A DNA stretch of 64,000 nt. It comes from Paeniglutamicibacter terrestris (GTDB lineage Bacteria > Actinomycetota > Actinomycetes > Actinomycetales > Micrococcaceae). Below are positions 18,924-27,149 of this stretch, piece after piece. Below the pieces are notes generated by a model. The model saw only the letters and a list, made by a program, of their open reading frames with translations. It had not been told where the DNA came from and searched no databases. Each line of letters begins with the position of its first letter. Within the stretch, counting starts at the first letter, position 1. Both the position numbers and the translations under genes were made by a program. Location: assembly GCF_012271785.1 (NCBI RefSeq), contig NZ_JAAWVT010000001.1:1116001-1180000 (forward strand), written 5' to 3'.

Positions 18924-18953
18924 CATATTCCCCCCGTTCTTTGGAGTCCCGTT

Positions 18954-20666
18954 TTGTCCCAGTCATCCACCATCAAGGCGGAGCCGACGTTGTCCGAATC
19001 GGGCATGACCCACCGCCAAGTGATGCAATCACTCACGGGCCTGCTCATGGGCATGTTCGTTTCGATCCTGGCCGGCACCGTCGTGTCCACCTCGCTTCCA
19101 GTCATCGTTTCCGATTTGCACGGTGACCAGACCTCCTACACATGGGTTGTCACGGCAACACTGCTGGCCACCACCATCTCGACCCCCATCTGGGGCAAAC
19201 TGGCCGACCTGGCCAACCGCAAGTTGCTATTGCAGCTCTCCTTGTTGGTCTTTGTCGTCGCCTCGGCCATCGCCGGGTTCTCGCAGGACACCAACATGCT
19301 CATTACCATGCGCGTGTTCCAGGGCTTGGGCGCCGGCGGATTAACCGCGCTGACCCAGATCGTCATGGCCGACATCATCTCCCCGCGTGAACGCGGCAAG
19401 TACATGGGCCTCTTCGGCGCCGTCATGGCCCTTGGCACAGTCGGCGGACCGCTGATCGGTGGATTCATCACCGACGCCATCAACTGGCGCTGGAACTTCT
19501 TTATCGCCCTGCCCTTCGCCGCCATCGCCATCGTCCTGATCCAGAAGACGCTTCACCTTCCGGTCCAGGCCAAGCGCAAGGTATCGATCGACTACGCGGG
19601 CATCGTATTACTCTCCGCAGGTGTCTCTTCGCTGCTGATCTGGGTTTCGCTGGCCGGCAAGGACTTCGAATGGGCCTCACCGACCTCCGCATGGATGGTC
19701 GGCGGCGCACTGATCGCGTTGATCGCCTTCGTCATCGTGGAACTCAAGGCCTCCGAGCCGATCATCCCGCTGAGCATGTTCAAAAACCGAACCTTCACCC
19801 TCTCGGTGGTTGCCTCGATCTCCGTGGGCGTATCGATGTTCGGCACCTCGGTCTTCCTGGCCCAGTACATGCAGCTGGCTCGTGGCGCTAACGCCACCCA
19901 GTCCGGTTTGATGACCATTCCGATGATGGCAGGCCTGCTCATCGTCTCCACCATTGCCGGCGCCATGATCTCCAAGCACGGAAAGTGGAAGGCCATCATG
20001 GTCATCGGCTCGGTGCTGCAGCTCGCCGGACTCTACCTGCTGGGCACCATCCACTACGACACCAACTTCGTCCTGGTTTCCGTCTACATGTTCATCCTCG
20101 GCGCTGGCCTGGGCATGGTCATGCAGAACCTGGTGCTGATCGTCCAGAACGCGGTGACCCCGGCCGAAATAGGCGTGGCTTCCTCCGGCATTGCCTTCTT
20201 CCGCTCCTTGGGCGGCACCATCGGCGTCTCGGTCCTCGGGGCCCTGATGGCCACCAAGGTCGCGGATCTGATGGCCGCCAAGAGCGCCGAACTGGGCGCC
20301 GCCATTGCCGGGCTCGGCGAAAAGGGCAAGGATCTGGCCGCCTCGCTGGCCTCCGGGAACATCCCCGCCGTTCATTCCCTGCCCGAATCGGTGCGCACCA
20401 TCATCGAGGCCTCCTACGGCGATGCCGTCGCCTACGTCTTTATTGTGGCCGCCCCACTGAGCATCCTGACCATCCTCGCGATTGTCTTCCTTCCAAACCT
20501 AGAGTTGAGCAGCCAGACTCGCCACGAGCGGGCAACGGCCGATGCCGCGGAAGCCGGCGAGAACTCCGCATTGATCGAGGCCGAGGAAAACCTCGTGGAG
20601 GTCAGCGAGGCTGCCATAGCAGCAACTCCGCAGGCAACCACCGAGAATCCCTTGATTCGGAAGTAA
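18954..20666 (+). CDS. DHA2-family 14-TM multidrug MFS exporter
   Basis: The product of about 570 residues has fourteen membrane segments. Marks of the DHA2 (EmrB/QacA) branch are WVVTATLLATTISTPIWGKLADL for helix 2 and its loop, RVFQGLGAGGLTALTQIVMADI, and motif C GAVMALGTVGGPLIGGFITD in helix 5. A cytoplasmic tail of about 60 residues follows. I place the start at TTG 18954, with GGAG eight bases upstream; the frame itself is open from a TTG at 18909. The MarR regulator gene begins two bases after its stop. Export of drugs or toxic small molecules is expected. Confidence 0.88.
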   Translation: MSQSSTIKAEPTLSESGMTHRQVMQSLTGLLMGMFVSILAGTVVSTSLPVIVSDLHGDQTSYTWVVTATLLATTISTPIWGKLADLANRKLLLQLSLLVFVVASAIAGFSQDTNMLITMRVFQGLGAGGLTALTQIVMADIISPRERGKYMGLFGAVMALGTVGGPLIGGFITDAINWRWNFFIALPFAAIAIVLIQKTLHLPVQAKRKVSIDYAGIVLLSAGVSSLLIWVSLAGKDFEWASPTSAWMVGGALIALIAFVIVELKASEPIIPLSMFKNRTFTLSVVASISVGVSMFGTSVFLAQYMQLARGANATQSGLMTIPMMAGLLIVSTIAGAMISKHGKWKAIMVIGSVLQLAGLYLLGTIHYDTNFVLVSVYMFILGAGLGMVMQNLVLIVQNAVTPAEIGVASSGIAFFRSLGGTIGVSVLGALMATKVADLMAAKSAELGAAIAGLGEKGKDLAASLASGNIPAVHSLPESVRTIIEASYGDAVAYVFIVAAPLSILTILAIVFLPNLELSSQTRHERATADAAEAGENSALIEAEENLVEVSEAAIAATPQATTENPLIRK

Positions 20667-20668
20667 TC

Positions 20669-21151
20669 ATGCACAGCGCGGCCGCGCCGGCCGAGTCCTC
20701 TACCGGCGCTGGTGATCCGATTCACTGGGAAGTGGTTGACGAAGTCGAGCGGCAATTCGGCATTCTGATGGTCAACGCGAAGAACAGCCTGAAGACCCGG
20801 GCCGCAGCGATTGATCCGCAGTTATCGATGATGGGCTTTAAGGTCCTCACGCTGCTGGTTCGTTCCGGAGCCAAGCAACAGGGCTTCTTGGCCGAACAGA
20901 TGGAGATCGACAAGGCAATGATGAGCCGGACGATCAAGAGCCTGGAGTGTTTGGGACTTGCTGAGCGGCGCATGGACCCCGAAGACGGGCGCGCACAGTT
21001 GGTCAGCATGACCACCGAGGGGCGCCAGCGGATGGATACCATGCTGGCGGGTGACCGCAGGATGCTCCAGGATCGCCTGTCCGAATGGGGCACCGAGGAA
21101 GTGCGTCGTTTCGCCGACCTTTTAGCGAAGCTCAACGACTCGAAAAGCTAG
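20669..21151 (+). CDS. MarR-family transcriptional regulator
   Basis: The 160-residue protein has the MarR winged-helix core: FKVLTLLVRSGAKQQGFLAEQMEIDKAMMSRTIKSLECLGLAERRMDPEDGRAQLVSMTTEG, seen here in pieces, with the DPEDGRAQ wing. The flanking helices form the dimer interface. It is coupled to the DHA2 exporter (two-base gap), and such pairs normally repress the exporter until a drug binds the regulator. The dyads at 18878-18923 are candidate sites. A strong hairpin follows the gene. Confidence 0.88.
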   Translation: MHSAAAPAESSTGAGDPIHWEVVDEVERQFGILMVNAKNSLKTRAAAIDPQLSMMGFKVLTLLVRSGAKQQGFLAEQMEIDKAMMSRTIKSLECLGLAERRMDPEDGRAQLVSMTTEGRQRMDTMLAGDRRMLQDRLSEWGTEEVRRFADLLAKLNDSKS

Positions 21152-21166
21152 CAGGCCTCTGGAATA

Positions 21167-21217
21167 CGCGTTGGCTCCGTTTCACACTCATCGTGAGTTT
21201 GAAACGGAGCCAACGCG
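21167..21217. terminator. Bidirectional terminator between marR and the EamA gene
   Basis: CGCGTTGGCTCCGTTTCA (21167-21184) pairs perfectly with 21200-21217. The 15-base loop can form a further small stem (ACTC/GAGT). It lies between convergent genes ending at 21151 and 21238. Confidence 0.8.
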
Positions 21218-21228
21218 CTGAAAGCGTC

Positions 21229-21257
21229 CTTCGGGGATCAGCTACCGATCCCCGAAG
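21229..21257. terminator. Second hairpin, overlapping the end of the EamA coding sequence
   Basis: CTTCGGGGATC (21229-21239) pairs with GATCCCCGAAG (21247-21257) across a 7-base loop. It includes the EamA stop codon. It may act as that gene's own terminator. Confidence 0.5.
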
Positions 21258-22158
21258 CCAGTGGTTCCTCGGCGTCCGCAGAGCGTTGATCGGCAACAGG
21301 CTGGGCTCTTTCGCCCGTTCGTGTCGCCCCAATCCCGGCCAGAATGACCAGCACAATGCCCACCACGGCGAGGGGACGCGGCACCTGGTGCATAAATACC
21401 AACCCGACCACCAGGGCGATGGCTGGCTCCAAGCACATGAGTGTCCCGAAGGCCGAGGCACTGAGTTTGCGCAGCGCCAGCATTTCCAGACTGAAGGGGA
21501 TCACCGGCAGCAAAAGCGCGATGCCAAATCCGAACAGAATCAGCCGCAGGTCCAGCTCCGCGACAACCGATGGCCCCACCACAAAGGTTGCTGCCACCGC
21601 CGCCACCGGCATGGAAATCGCCAGAGCGCCGATGCCATCCACCGCGTCGCCGGCACGCTGAGTCAGCACAACGTACACGGCCCAGCAGACGGCGGACCCC
21701 AGGGCAAAAAGTACGCCAGTCATATCGGTGGCACCGTGCCAGGGCTCGGTCAGCCCCAACACCCCGACGGCCGCCACCAGCGCCCACCAACGCCCCGCAC
21801 CCCTACCCTGAATCACGGCGATGGACAGTGGGCCCAGAAACTCCAGCGCGCTGGCAGTACCCATCGGAATGCGTTCGATTGCCAACATAAATCCGAGGGT
21901 CATTCCCGCGGTGGCAAGGCCCAGTAAGACACAGATCCCCAACGTCGAGCGGCTAAAGCGAAGTCGCCAGGGGCGAGCGATGACCACCAAGATGATGGCC
22001 GCCCAGGCCAGTCGCAGCCAGGCGACTCCCGTCGGTCCCATGTCATCGGCAAGTTTGAGGGATGCAGCAAGTCCCAGCTGGACACATGCCATCGCACCGA
22101 AAGCCATCATCGATCCAATGGGTGCTGTGTTTTTAACAAGGGCGGGGGTTGTACTCAT
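21238..22158 (-). CDS. EamA-family (RhtA-like) metabolite exporter
   Basis: The 306-residue protein has ten membrane segments in two EamA repeats. The repeat marks include GPTGVAWLRLAWAAIIL in the first half, RIPMGTASALEFLGPL at its end, and LSASAFGTLMCLEPAIALVVGL in the second half, which is the pattern of E. coli RhtA (threonine/homoserine exporter). It probably exports amino acids or related metabolites. It is divergent from a LysR-family gene at 22244 with about 85 bases between the starts, which suggests that the regulator controls it. Confidence 0.82.
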   Translation of the reverse strand: MSTTPALVKNTAPIGSMMAFGAMACVQLGLAASLKLADDMGPTGVAWLRLAWAAIILVVIARPWRLRFSRSTLGICVLLGLATAGMTLGFMLAIERIPMGTASALEFLGPLSIAVIQGRGAGRWWALVAAVGVLGLTEPWHGATDMTGVLFALGSAVCWAVYVVLTQRAGDAVDGIGALAISMPVAAVAATFVVGPSVVAELDLRLILFGFGIALLLPVIPFSLEMLALRKLSASAFGTLMCLEPAIALVVGLVFMHQVPRPLAVVGIVLVILAGIGATRTGERAQPVADQRSADAEEPLASGIGS

Positions 22159-22243
22159 GCCTCCAAGTAAAGACGAGACCCGTCATCCACGTCCACGCGA
22201 GAATTATCAACATATTGTTCACGAATCCTGCACAATAGAGTTC

Positions 22244-23143
22244 ATGGAAACGCGTCGACTTCAGTACCTCTATGAGCTCTCCCGCATGGGATCGATGCGA
22301 GCAGTTGCCGATCTGTTGGGCACCACCACCTCCAGCGTTTCTCAGCAGATCGCCCAGCTCTCCCGGGAAGCCGGTGTGCGCCTCCTGGAACCCGACGGTC
22401 GCGGGGTTCGGCTAACTCCCGCCGGGCGCCGACTTGCCGAACACGCGCAGAGCATCCTCGTTGCAGTTGAATCTGCACGGTTGGACCTTGATCCCCGGGC
22501 CGAACCAACGGGGACATTACGCGTGGCAGGGTTCGCCACAGCGATCCGAGCGACACTGATGCCCATCATCGAAGATCTGGCTCTGCGGCATCCGCAACTA
22601 GGAATCATGGTGCTGGAACACGAACCAAGCGAGGCCATGAACCAACTGGCCGTGGATGGGATCGACCTGGCCCTAACCTACGACTACAACCTCTCCCCCG
22701 ACCCGGTCGGGAACGACGTGGAAACCTTGGCACTGTGGAGTGCACCCTGGGGGTTGGGAGTACCCAGCGCGGACGCGCAGAAGTTCATCGGTTTAGGCCG
22801 GGAGATCGGGGCCATCGAGGTGTTTTCCGCTTTCCAGCACCATCAATGGATCGGCAATTCGCGCAATATCGCCGACGAAAATGTTCTGCGCTTACTTGCT
22901 TCCATGGCCGGATTTGAGCCAACAATGAGCCACAAGTCCGACAGTCTGGACCTGGTTGAGGACCTGATTCTTGCCGGGCTCGGCGTGGGCCTACTTCCCG
23001 AGAATCGCCCCGTACGCGCCGGGCTCACGATCCTGCCGCTGCGCAATCCAGATCTTCGATTGCGCGCCTACGCGCGGACCCGACGTGGTCGCAGTAACTG
23101 GCCCGCCTTGGGACTGGTACTCGATCGCCTCCGCCAAGGCTAG
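22244..23143 (+). CDS. LysR-family transcriptional regulator, divergent to the EamA exporter
   Basis: The 299-residue protein starts with the winged helix METRRLQYLYELSRMGSMRAVA, where the recognition helix is TTTSSVSQQIAQLSREAG and the wing includes PAGRRLAEHA. The rest is a LysR substrate-binding domain (TLRVAGFATAIRATLMPII onwards). The open frame extends far upstream, but the true start is the ATG at 22244, as judged from the family. LysR regulators usually bind the shared intergenic region and control the divergent neighbour, here the RhtA-like exporter. The effector is not evident. Confidence 0.85.
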   Translation: METRRLQYLYELSRMGSMRAVADLLGTTTSSVSQQIAQLSREAGVRLLEPDGRGVRLTPAGRRLAEHAQSILVAVESARLDLDPRAEPTGTLRVAGFATAIRATLMPIIEDLALRHPQLGIMVLEHEPSEAMNQLAVDGIDLALTYDYNLSPDPVGNDVETLALWSAPWGLGVPSADAQKFIGLGREIGAIEVFSAFQHHQWIGNSRNIADENVLRLLASMAGFEPTMSHKSDSLDLVEDLILAGLGVGLLPENRPVRAGLTILPLRNPDLRLRAYARTRRGRSNWPALGLVLDRLRQG

Positions 23144-23178
23144 TGAGGCGTTCCTTCTCGGCTGTAGAGTCAGCGAGA

Positions 23179-23643
23179 TCAGGCCGAGGCCACTGGCGGA
23201 TTTCTGGGACTGCGCAATTTGCCCCGCACAATCAACAAGGCATAAATCACCACCGGCACCACGGCCCATAACCAGTCACCAGGAATCAGTTCGAAGGTAT
23301 CGCCGAGGTTTCCTCCGGTATTAATCAGTGCGGCCAGCGGAGCGGAAAAGAGCCATGCCAACCCGACGGCAATCATGCCTGCCGAGCAGGTGGCCAGCTT
23401 CAGGCACTTAGCGGCAAGGGCGCTGAACAGCGCTGTGAGCAGGACGAAGCTAAAGGACACCAGAAGCACGGAGTTAAGCATCCGGTACTTCGCCAATCCA
23501 CCCACGCTGTTATTGCTAATGGCGATGAAAATGGTGAAAGTGATGGCCGCCGTCCACATCATGCCAAAACCGTTAACACGGACCCAGTTCACCATGAAAT
23601 CACGCCCCGCAGGTTCCTCGGTTGTTCGGTCAAGATCTGCCAA
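23179..23643 (-). CDS. Small four-TM hypothetical membrane protein
   Basis: The 154-residue product has an acidic N terminus (MADLDRTTEEPAGRD), then four hydrophobic segments and a short basic tail (RGKLRSPRNPPVASA). I recognise no family motif. It lies convergent to the LysR gene and is followed upstream by a 315-base gap. The coding potential looks real, because hydrophobic periodicity and codon bias agree with the neighbours. Confidence 0.6.
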   Translation of the reverse strand: MADLDRTTEEPAGRDFMVNWVRVNGFGMMWTAAITFTIFIAISNNSVGGLAKYRMLNSVLLVSFSFVLLTALFSALAAKCLKLATCSAGMIAVGLAWLFSAPLAALINTGGNLGDTFELIPGDWLWAVVPVVIYALLIVRGKLRSPRNPPVASA

Positions 23644-23776
23644 CGGCCACGGGAAGGTCCTCGCAATGATCGCAGGCAGGGCATAGCCCGTCCCAACCTC
23701 TGAAATTGCTTGTCCCTGGGATGCAGCATGACTCCTCGTATTTGATGGTGGCGTAAAAACCTCATACCATCATATA

Positions 23777-23803
23777 ATCAATCACTTGGATAAAGTGGTT
23801 GAT
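23777..23803. promoter_or_regulatory. Dyad in the gap before the FGE-fold gene
   Basis: ATCAATCACTT (23777-23787), five bases, then AAGTGGTTGAT (23793-23803) form an 11-base inverted repeat with one mismatch. It lies in an AT-rich part of the 315-base gap 23644-23958, which otherwise holds no visible gene. It could be an operator for either flanking gene. Confidence 0.45.
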
Positions 23804-23958
23804 ATAGGTCGCGGCTCTCCGAATGCCGTAAATTCACCCCTCAAATCACCCTGCCAACGGATCACTTTCGCCCTATCTGACGGATGGAGACAACGGCCTC
23901 CACCGCGTCTAGTTCCTCCTTTGTGGTTTTGGCCGGAGTCATCGATAAGACTGGAAGC

Positions 23959-24777
23959 ATGAACTCTGATTTTGAACCAGTTCCGCAGGCAGGAGGCGGT
24001 GGCATTCATGCGCCAATGAAGCCGGTTCCGGCGGGAACTATCACTATGCGAAACGCCAGGACCAACTCAGTGCGCGATGTTGAATTAGCGGAATTCCTCA
24101 TTTCAGCAACCCAGGTCACTCGCGGGCAATGGGCACATCTATGCGGAGAATTAGGACCCGAGAGCTCCGAAGCGGAGATTCCCGTTCATCCCGTCACCTT
24201 TTTTGATGCGGTGCGCTGGTGCAACAAGGCTTCGCAGTTCGCAGGATTCTCCCCCGCTTACACCTTCAATGACACCAGCGTCAGCTGGGACGTGTCGGCT
24301 AACGGGTACCGCCTTCCCACGGAGGCCGAATGGGAATGGGCGTGCCGCGCCCGAACCACCACGCCCACCTATGGCGCGCTGGCCGAGATTGCTTGGACCC
24401 AAGGCGATCAGATGGGTGGCCCACAGCCGGTGGCGCGCAAGGAGTCAAATGACTTCGGGCTCTACGACATGATCGGGAATCTGTGGGAATGGTGCTGGGA
24501 TTATGCCGATGTTGCACGCTACGGCTCTTACCGTTCGCTGCGCGGAGGCGGTTGGGCCGATGCCCCATACAGCGCCCGGGCGTCGGTACGTCGTGGAAGC
24601 GCACCGGACGCCATCCTCGAAGACGTCGGATTTCGGGTGGCCCGTGGCGCTGTTGGCGCGCCCGGCCTGAATGCTGCACAGGGGTGGTCTGCGGCCGCTG
24701 ACCGGCTGCGGGCAGATATTCGCGGACCACTTCCCATGGGCTGGACCCCACTGCGGAGCCTCCTGAACGACTATTAG
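23959..24777 (+). CDS. FGE-sulfatase-fold (SUMF1/PF03781) protein lacking the catalytic cysteines
   Basis: The product of about 272 residues has the formylglycine-generating-enzyme fold marks: PVHPVTFFDAVRWCNKAS, the GYRLPTEAEWEWACRA motif, DMIGNLWEWCWD, and the C-terminal SLRGGGWADAP...ARASVRRG...VGFRVAR. True sulfatase-activating FGEs have two copper-binding cysteines in the segment after RGG; here that segment has none. The protein is therefore probably not a sulfatase maturase, and no sulfatase gene is visible. Other members of this fold act in ergothioneine synthesis, kinase-linked sensing or phage receptors. I use the ATG at 23959; an upstream in-frame ATG at 23884 is also possible. Confidence 0.75.
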   Translation: MNSDFEPVPQAGGGGIHAPMKPVPAGTITMRNARTNSVRDVELAEFLISATQVTRGQWAHLCGELGPESSEAEIPVHPVTFFDAVRWCNKASQFAGFSPAYTFNDTSVSWDVSANGYRLPTEAEWEWACRARTTTPTYGALAEIAWTQGDQMGGPQPVARKESNDFGLYDMIGNLWEWCWDYADVARYGSYRSLRGGGWADAPYSARASVRRGSAPDAILEDVGFRVARGAVGAPGLNAAQGWSAAADRLRADIRGPLPMGWTPLRSLLNDY

Positions 24778-24863
24778 GACCGCAGACCTGGTTTCATCAC
24801 TGGGTATACTTTTTCCATGACCCGTTTAATCTCATCTAACCTGCCCGCGTGGCGCTTGGAGGT

Positions 24864-24886
24864 AGCCGGCGTATTTTCCGCCGGCT
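24864..24886. other. Small hairpin in the gap after the FGE-fold gene
   Basis: AGCCGGC (24864-24870) and GCCGGCT (24880-24886) flank a 9-base loop. It could be the terminator of the FGE-fold gene. The remaining gap 24778-25060 holds only a 25-codon open frame from 24818 that I do not support. Confidence 0.35.
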
Positions 24887-25060
24887 CGAGATAACGCTGT
24901 CGTTTTCCGGTGATCTTCCGCGCCCTGACTCGGCGCATACACAGCCAGCGCGATCAATCACGATCTGGACTTCTAGCTCCGCTGTGCTTCCCCACCCGAA
25001 TTTCTTCCCTCATGACCGCCGTGCGCCCTGAGGGATACCGACAGATTGGCATCATTTTCC

Positions 25061-25552
25061 ATGCTTCCGCTGACCGAAAATCTCATTCGATCCTCCTTCA
25101 TCAACGCCTCGCTTCGCGAACGCAAAGCTCTCACCCTGCCAGCCAATTTCGATACCATCACGTGGGAAAATATTGACTTCCTAGGCTGGCGAGATCCCAA
25201 ACTTCCCCAGGTCGGTTACATCATCAGCGTGGTCGATGATCTCCGCGTGGGAATCATGCTTCGCAAGGCCGATGGCAAAATTCGAAACCGCGCCCAATGC
25301 TCGTGGTGCGAGGACGTCAACCTGCCCAATGACGTGGTCTTCTTCAACGCCAAGGCAGGTGGCCAGGCCGGGCGCGACGGTGACAGCATCGGCATGTTGC
25401 TCTGCGCCAACTTCGAATGTTCCTTTAACGTGCGCACCATGCAGTCCCTTCCCTACATCGGCTTTGACCGCGAGGCAGAGATGGAACGACGCATCAAGGT
25501 GCTCCAAGACCACGTGCAGAGCTTCATCCAGCGCGTGCACGACGGAAAATAG
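25061..25552 (+). CDS. FBP-domain zinc protein (EF-G-binding/FusB-related)
   Basis: The 163-residue protein matches the FBP family (PF16571), whose C-terminal treble-clef zinc finger is shared with the fusidic-acid resistance proteins FusB/FusC that bind elongation factor G. The zinc ligands are visible as C80 and C83 (CSWCED) and C115 and C120 (CANFEC). VDDLRVGIMLRKADGK precedes the finger. The ATG at 25061 is preferred to a TTG five codons upstream. Genomic copies may help ribosome recycling or give low-level fusidic acid tolerance; this is inference from the family. It stands alone between the FGE-fold gene and the convergent rhamnose operon. Confidence 0.75.
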   Translation: MLPLTENLIRSSFINASLRERKALTLPANFDTITWENIDFLGWRDPKLPQVGYIISVVDDLRVGIMLRKADGKIRNRAQCSWCEDVNLPNDVVFFNAKAGGQAGRDGDSIGMLLCANFECSFNVRTMQSLPYIGFDREAEMERRIKVLQDHVQSFIQRVHDGK

Positions 25553-25573
25553 GCGCCGCTTTCCTGGAACAAG

Positions 25574-25635
25574 CAAGCCACCCCGTTTTTCCCTCGCCAG
25601 CGTGCCACGCTGACGGGGAAAGCCGGGGCGGCTTG
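25574..25635. terminator. Bidirectional terminator between the FBP gene and rhaB
   Basis: CAAGCCACCCCG (25574-25585) pairs with CGGGGCGGCTTG (25624-25635) with one mismatch. Two inner stems (TTTCCC/GGGAAA and CAGCGT/ACGCTG) extend it. It lies between convergent genes. Confidence 0.75.
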
Positions 25636-25646
25636 TCTTATGCCCG

Positions 25647-27149
25647 CTAGTTGCCCGAGATCGCTGCACTGACTCCACGGGGAACATAATGTTCCATGGC
25701 CACCGAGTCGCGAACCAAGGTCCGCATATCTGCCAGAGACCAGCTCTCGCCGGACAGCGTGCGCAGTTGCACTAAGACATTGCCCAGTGCCGTGCACTCC
25801 ACCGGACCAGCCACCACGGGAACACCAGATCTGTCGGCGGTGAGCTGACATAGGAGCGCGCTCTGCGAGCCACCACCGACCATGTGGATGGTCTCTGGCT
25901 TAAATCCGCCCTGGGCACCGGCGGCAAATGCCTCAAAGGCAAAACTGCTCGCCAAGCTGTCCAGAATGATGCGTAAAATTTGCTCACGGGATGTTGGACG
26001 CGCCCCTCCGGCCTCCATGACTGCGGCAACGATGCGCTCGGGAATATCTCCCGGGGCCATAAACCGTTCCTGAGCCGGATCGATCAACACGTTCGGGGCA
26101 TCAAGGGCCTCGACCACGGGAAGGAGTTCTTCCAAGCTCACGGTGTCCCCCGGGGCGGAGTGAAGATTCCAGTACCTGATCGACTCGCTGAGCAACCAGG
26201 TCCCGGTGACGTTTTTAAGCAACCGCACCGTGGAATCCAGACCCATTTCGTTGGTAAAGCCGGCCGCTCGCGCCGCCTGCGTAAGCACTGGCGCCGGTAA
26301 TTCAACACCCACCAGCCCCCAGGTTCCGCAGGAGACATAGGCTGCGTGCGCCGAAGCCAACGGAGCGGCGACCACGGCACTGGCGGTGTCGTGGGAGGCC
26401 ACGGCGATCACGGCGACATTGCCAGCGGCACCCAGTTGCGCGGCAAGTTCGGGCAGCAGGGTACCCACCGTGACGCCGGGCCCCAGTACCTGCGGCAGGA
26501 TGTGATCAACACCGAGATGCTTCGCCAGCTGAGCATCCCAGGTACCCGTGTTTACGTCGAGTAGTCCGGTGGTCGACGCGTTGGTGCGCTCGGCACCCTT
26601 AACACCGGTCAGCAGCCAATTGATGTAGTCAGGGACCAGCAACAACGTATCGGCTAAGGCCAGACGCGTGTCACCGCGCTCGGCCTCCAGCTGATAAATG
26701 GTGTTAAACGGCAGGAATTGCAGGCCGTTGCGTCCAAAGAGCTCGCTTCGGGGGAACGTTTTTTCCAGTTGAGCGACGGCCCGCTCATTGCGCGGATCGC
26801 GGTAGTGCCGCACCTGCCCCAGCCGCTGCCCGTCCTTGAGCAACGCGTAGTCAACGGCCCAGGAGTCAACACCAATGGAGGCGATATCCGGGCGCTGAGC
26901 AAAGGCCAGGGCCAACCCGTGACGGATCTGGGTCCACAGCTCATCTAGGTCCCAGGCCAACGCATCGGGTGCCGCCGTCGCCTCGAAAGAGGAGAGCGGG
27001 ACCGCGCCATTGGCGAAGCGGTGCACCTGGGTGAGCACCACCTTGCCATCGACCAGCTCGCCGAGCATCACCCGTCCGCTGGTGGCACCCAAATCGATGG
27101 CTGCCACCGGAGCGTTTCGGCCCGGAACCGTTGACTTCGCTTCACTCAT
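25647..27149 (-). CDS. rhaB: L-rhamnulokinase
   Basis: The 500-residue FGGY-family kinase phosphorylates L-rhamnulose to rhamnulose 1-phosphate. The N-terminal ATPase motif AIDLGATSGRVMLGEL and the C-terminal MVGGGSQSALLCQLTADRSG are the FGGY marks of RhaB; WAVDYALL near residue 105 fits the sugar-binding region. Its start overlaps the stop of the rhaEW gene by four bases (ATGA). It is the last gene of the operon rhaM-rhaI-transporter-rhaEW-rhaB, all on the minus strand. A strong terminator follows. Confidence 0.93.
   Translation of the reverse strand: MSEAKSTVPGRNAPVAAIDLGATSGRVMLGELVDGKVVLTQVHRFANGAVPLSSFEATAAPDALAWDLDELWTQIRHGLALAFAQRPDIASIGVDSWAVDYALLKDGQRLGQVRHYRDPRNERAVAQLEKTFPRSELFGRNGLQFLPFNTIYQLEAERGDTRLALADTLLLVPDYINWLLTGVKGAERTNASTTGLLDVNTGTWDAQLAKHLGVDHILPQVLGPGVTVGTLLPELAAQLGAAGNVAVIAVASHDTASAVVAAPLASAHAAYVSCGTWGLVGVELPAPVLTQAARAAGFTNEMGLDSTVRLLKNVTGTWLLSESIRYWNLHSAPGDTVSLEELLPVVEALDAPNVLIDPAQERFMAPGDIPERIVAAVMEAGGARPTSREQILRIILDSLASSFAFEAFAAGAQGGFKPETIHMVGGGSQSALLCQLTADRSGVPVVAGPVECTALGNVLVQLRTLSGESWSLADMRTLVRDSVAMEHYVPRGVSAAISGN

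Noticed and set aside
24818-24895. 25-codon open frame after a TATACT-like box
   Set aside because: It is too short, has no ribosome binding site, and overlaps a hairpin.
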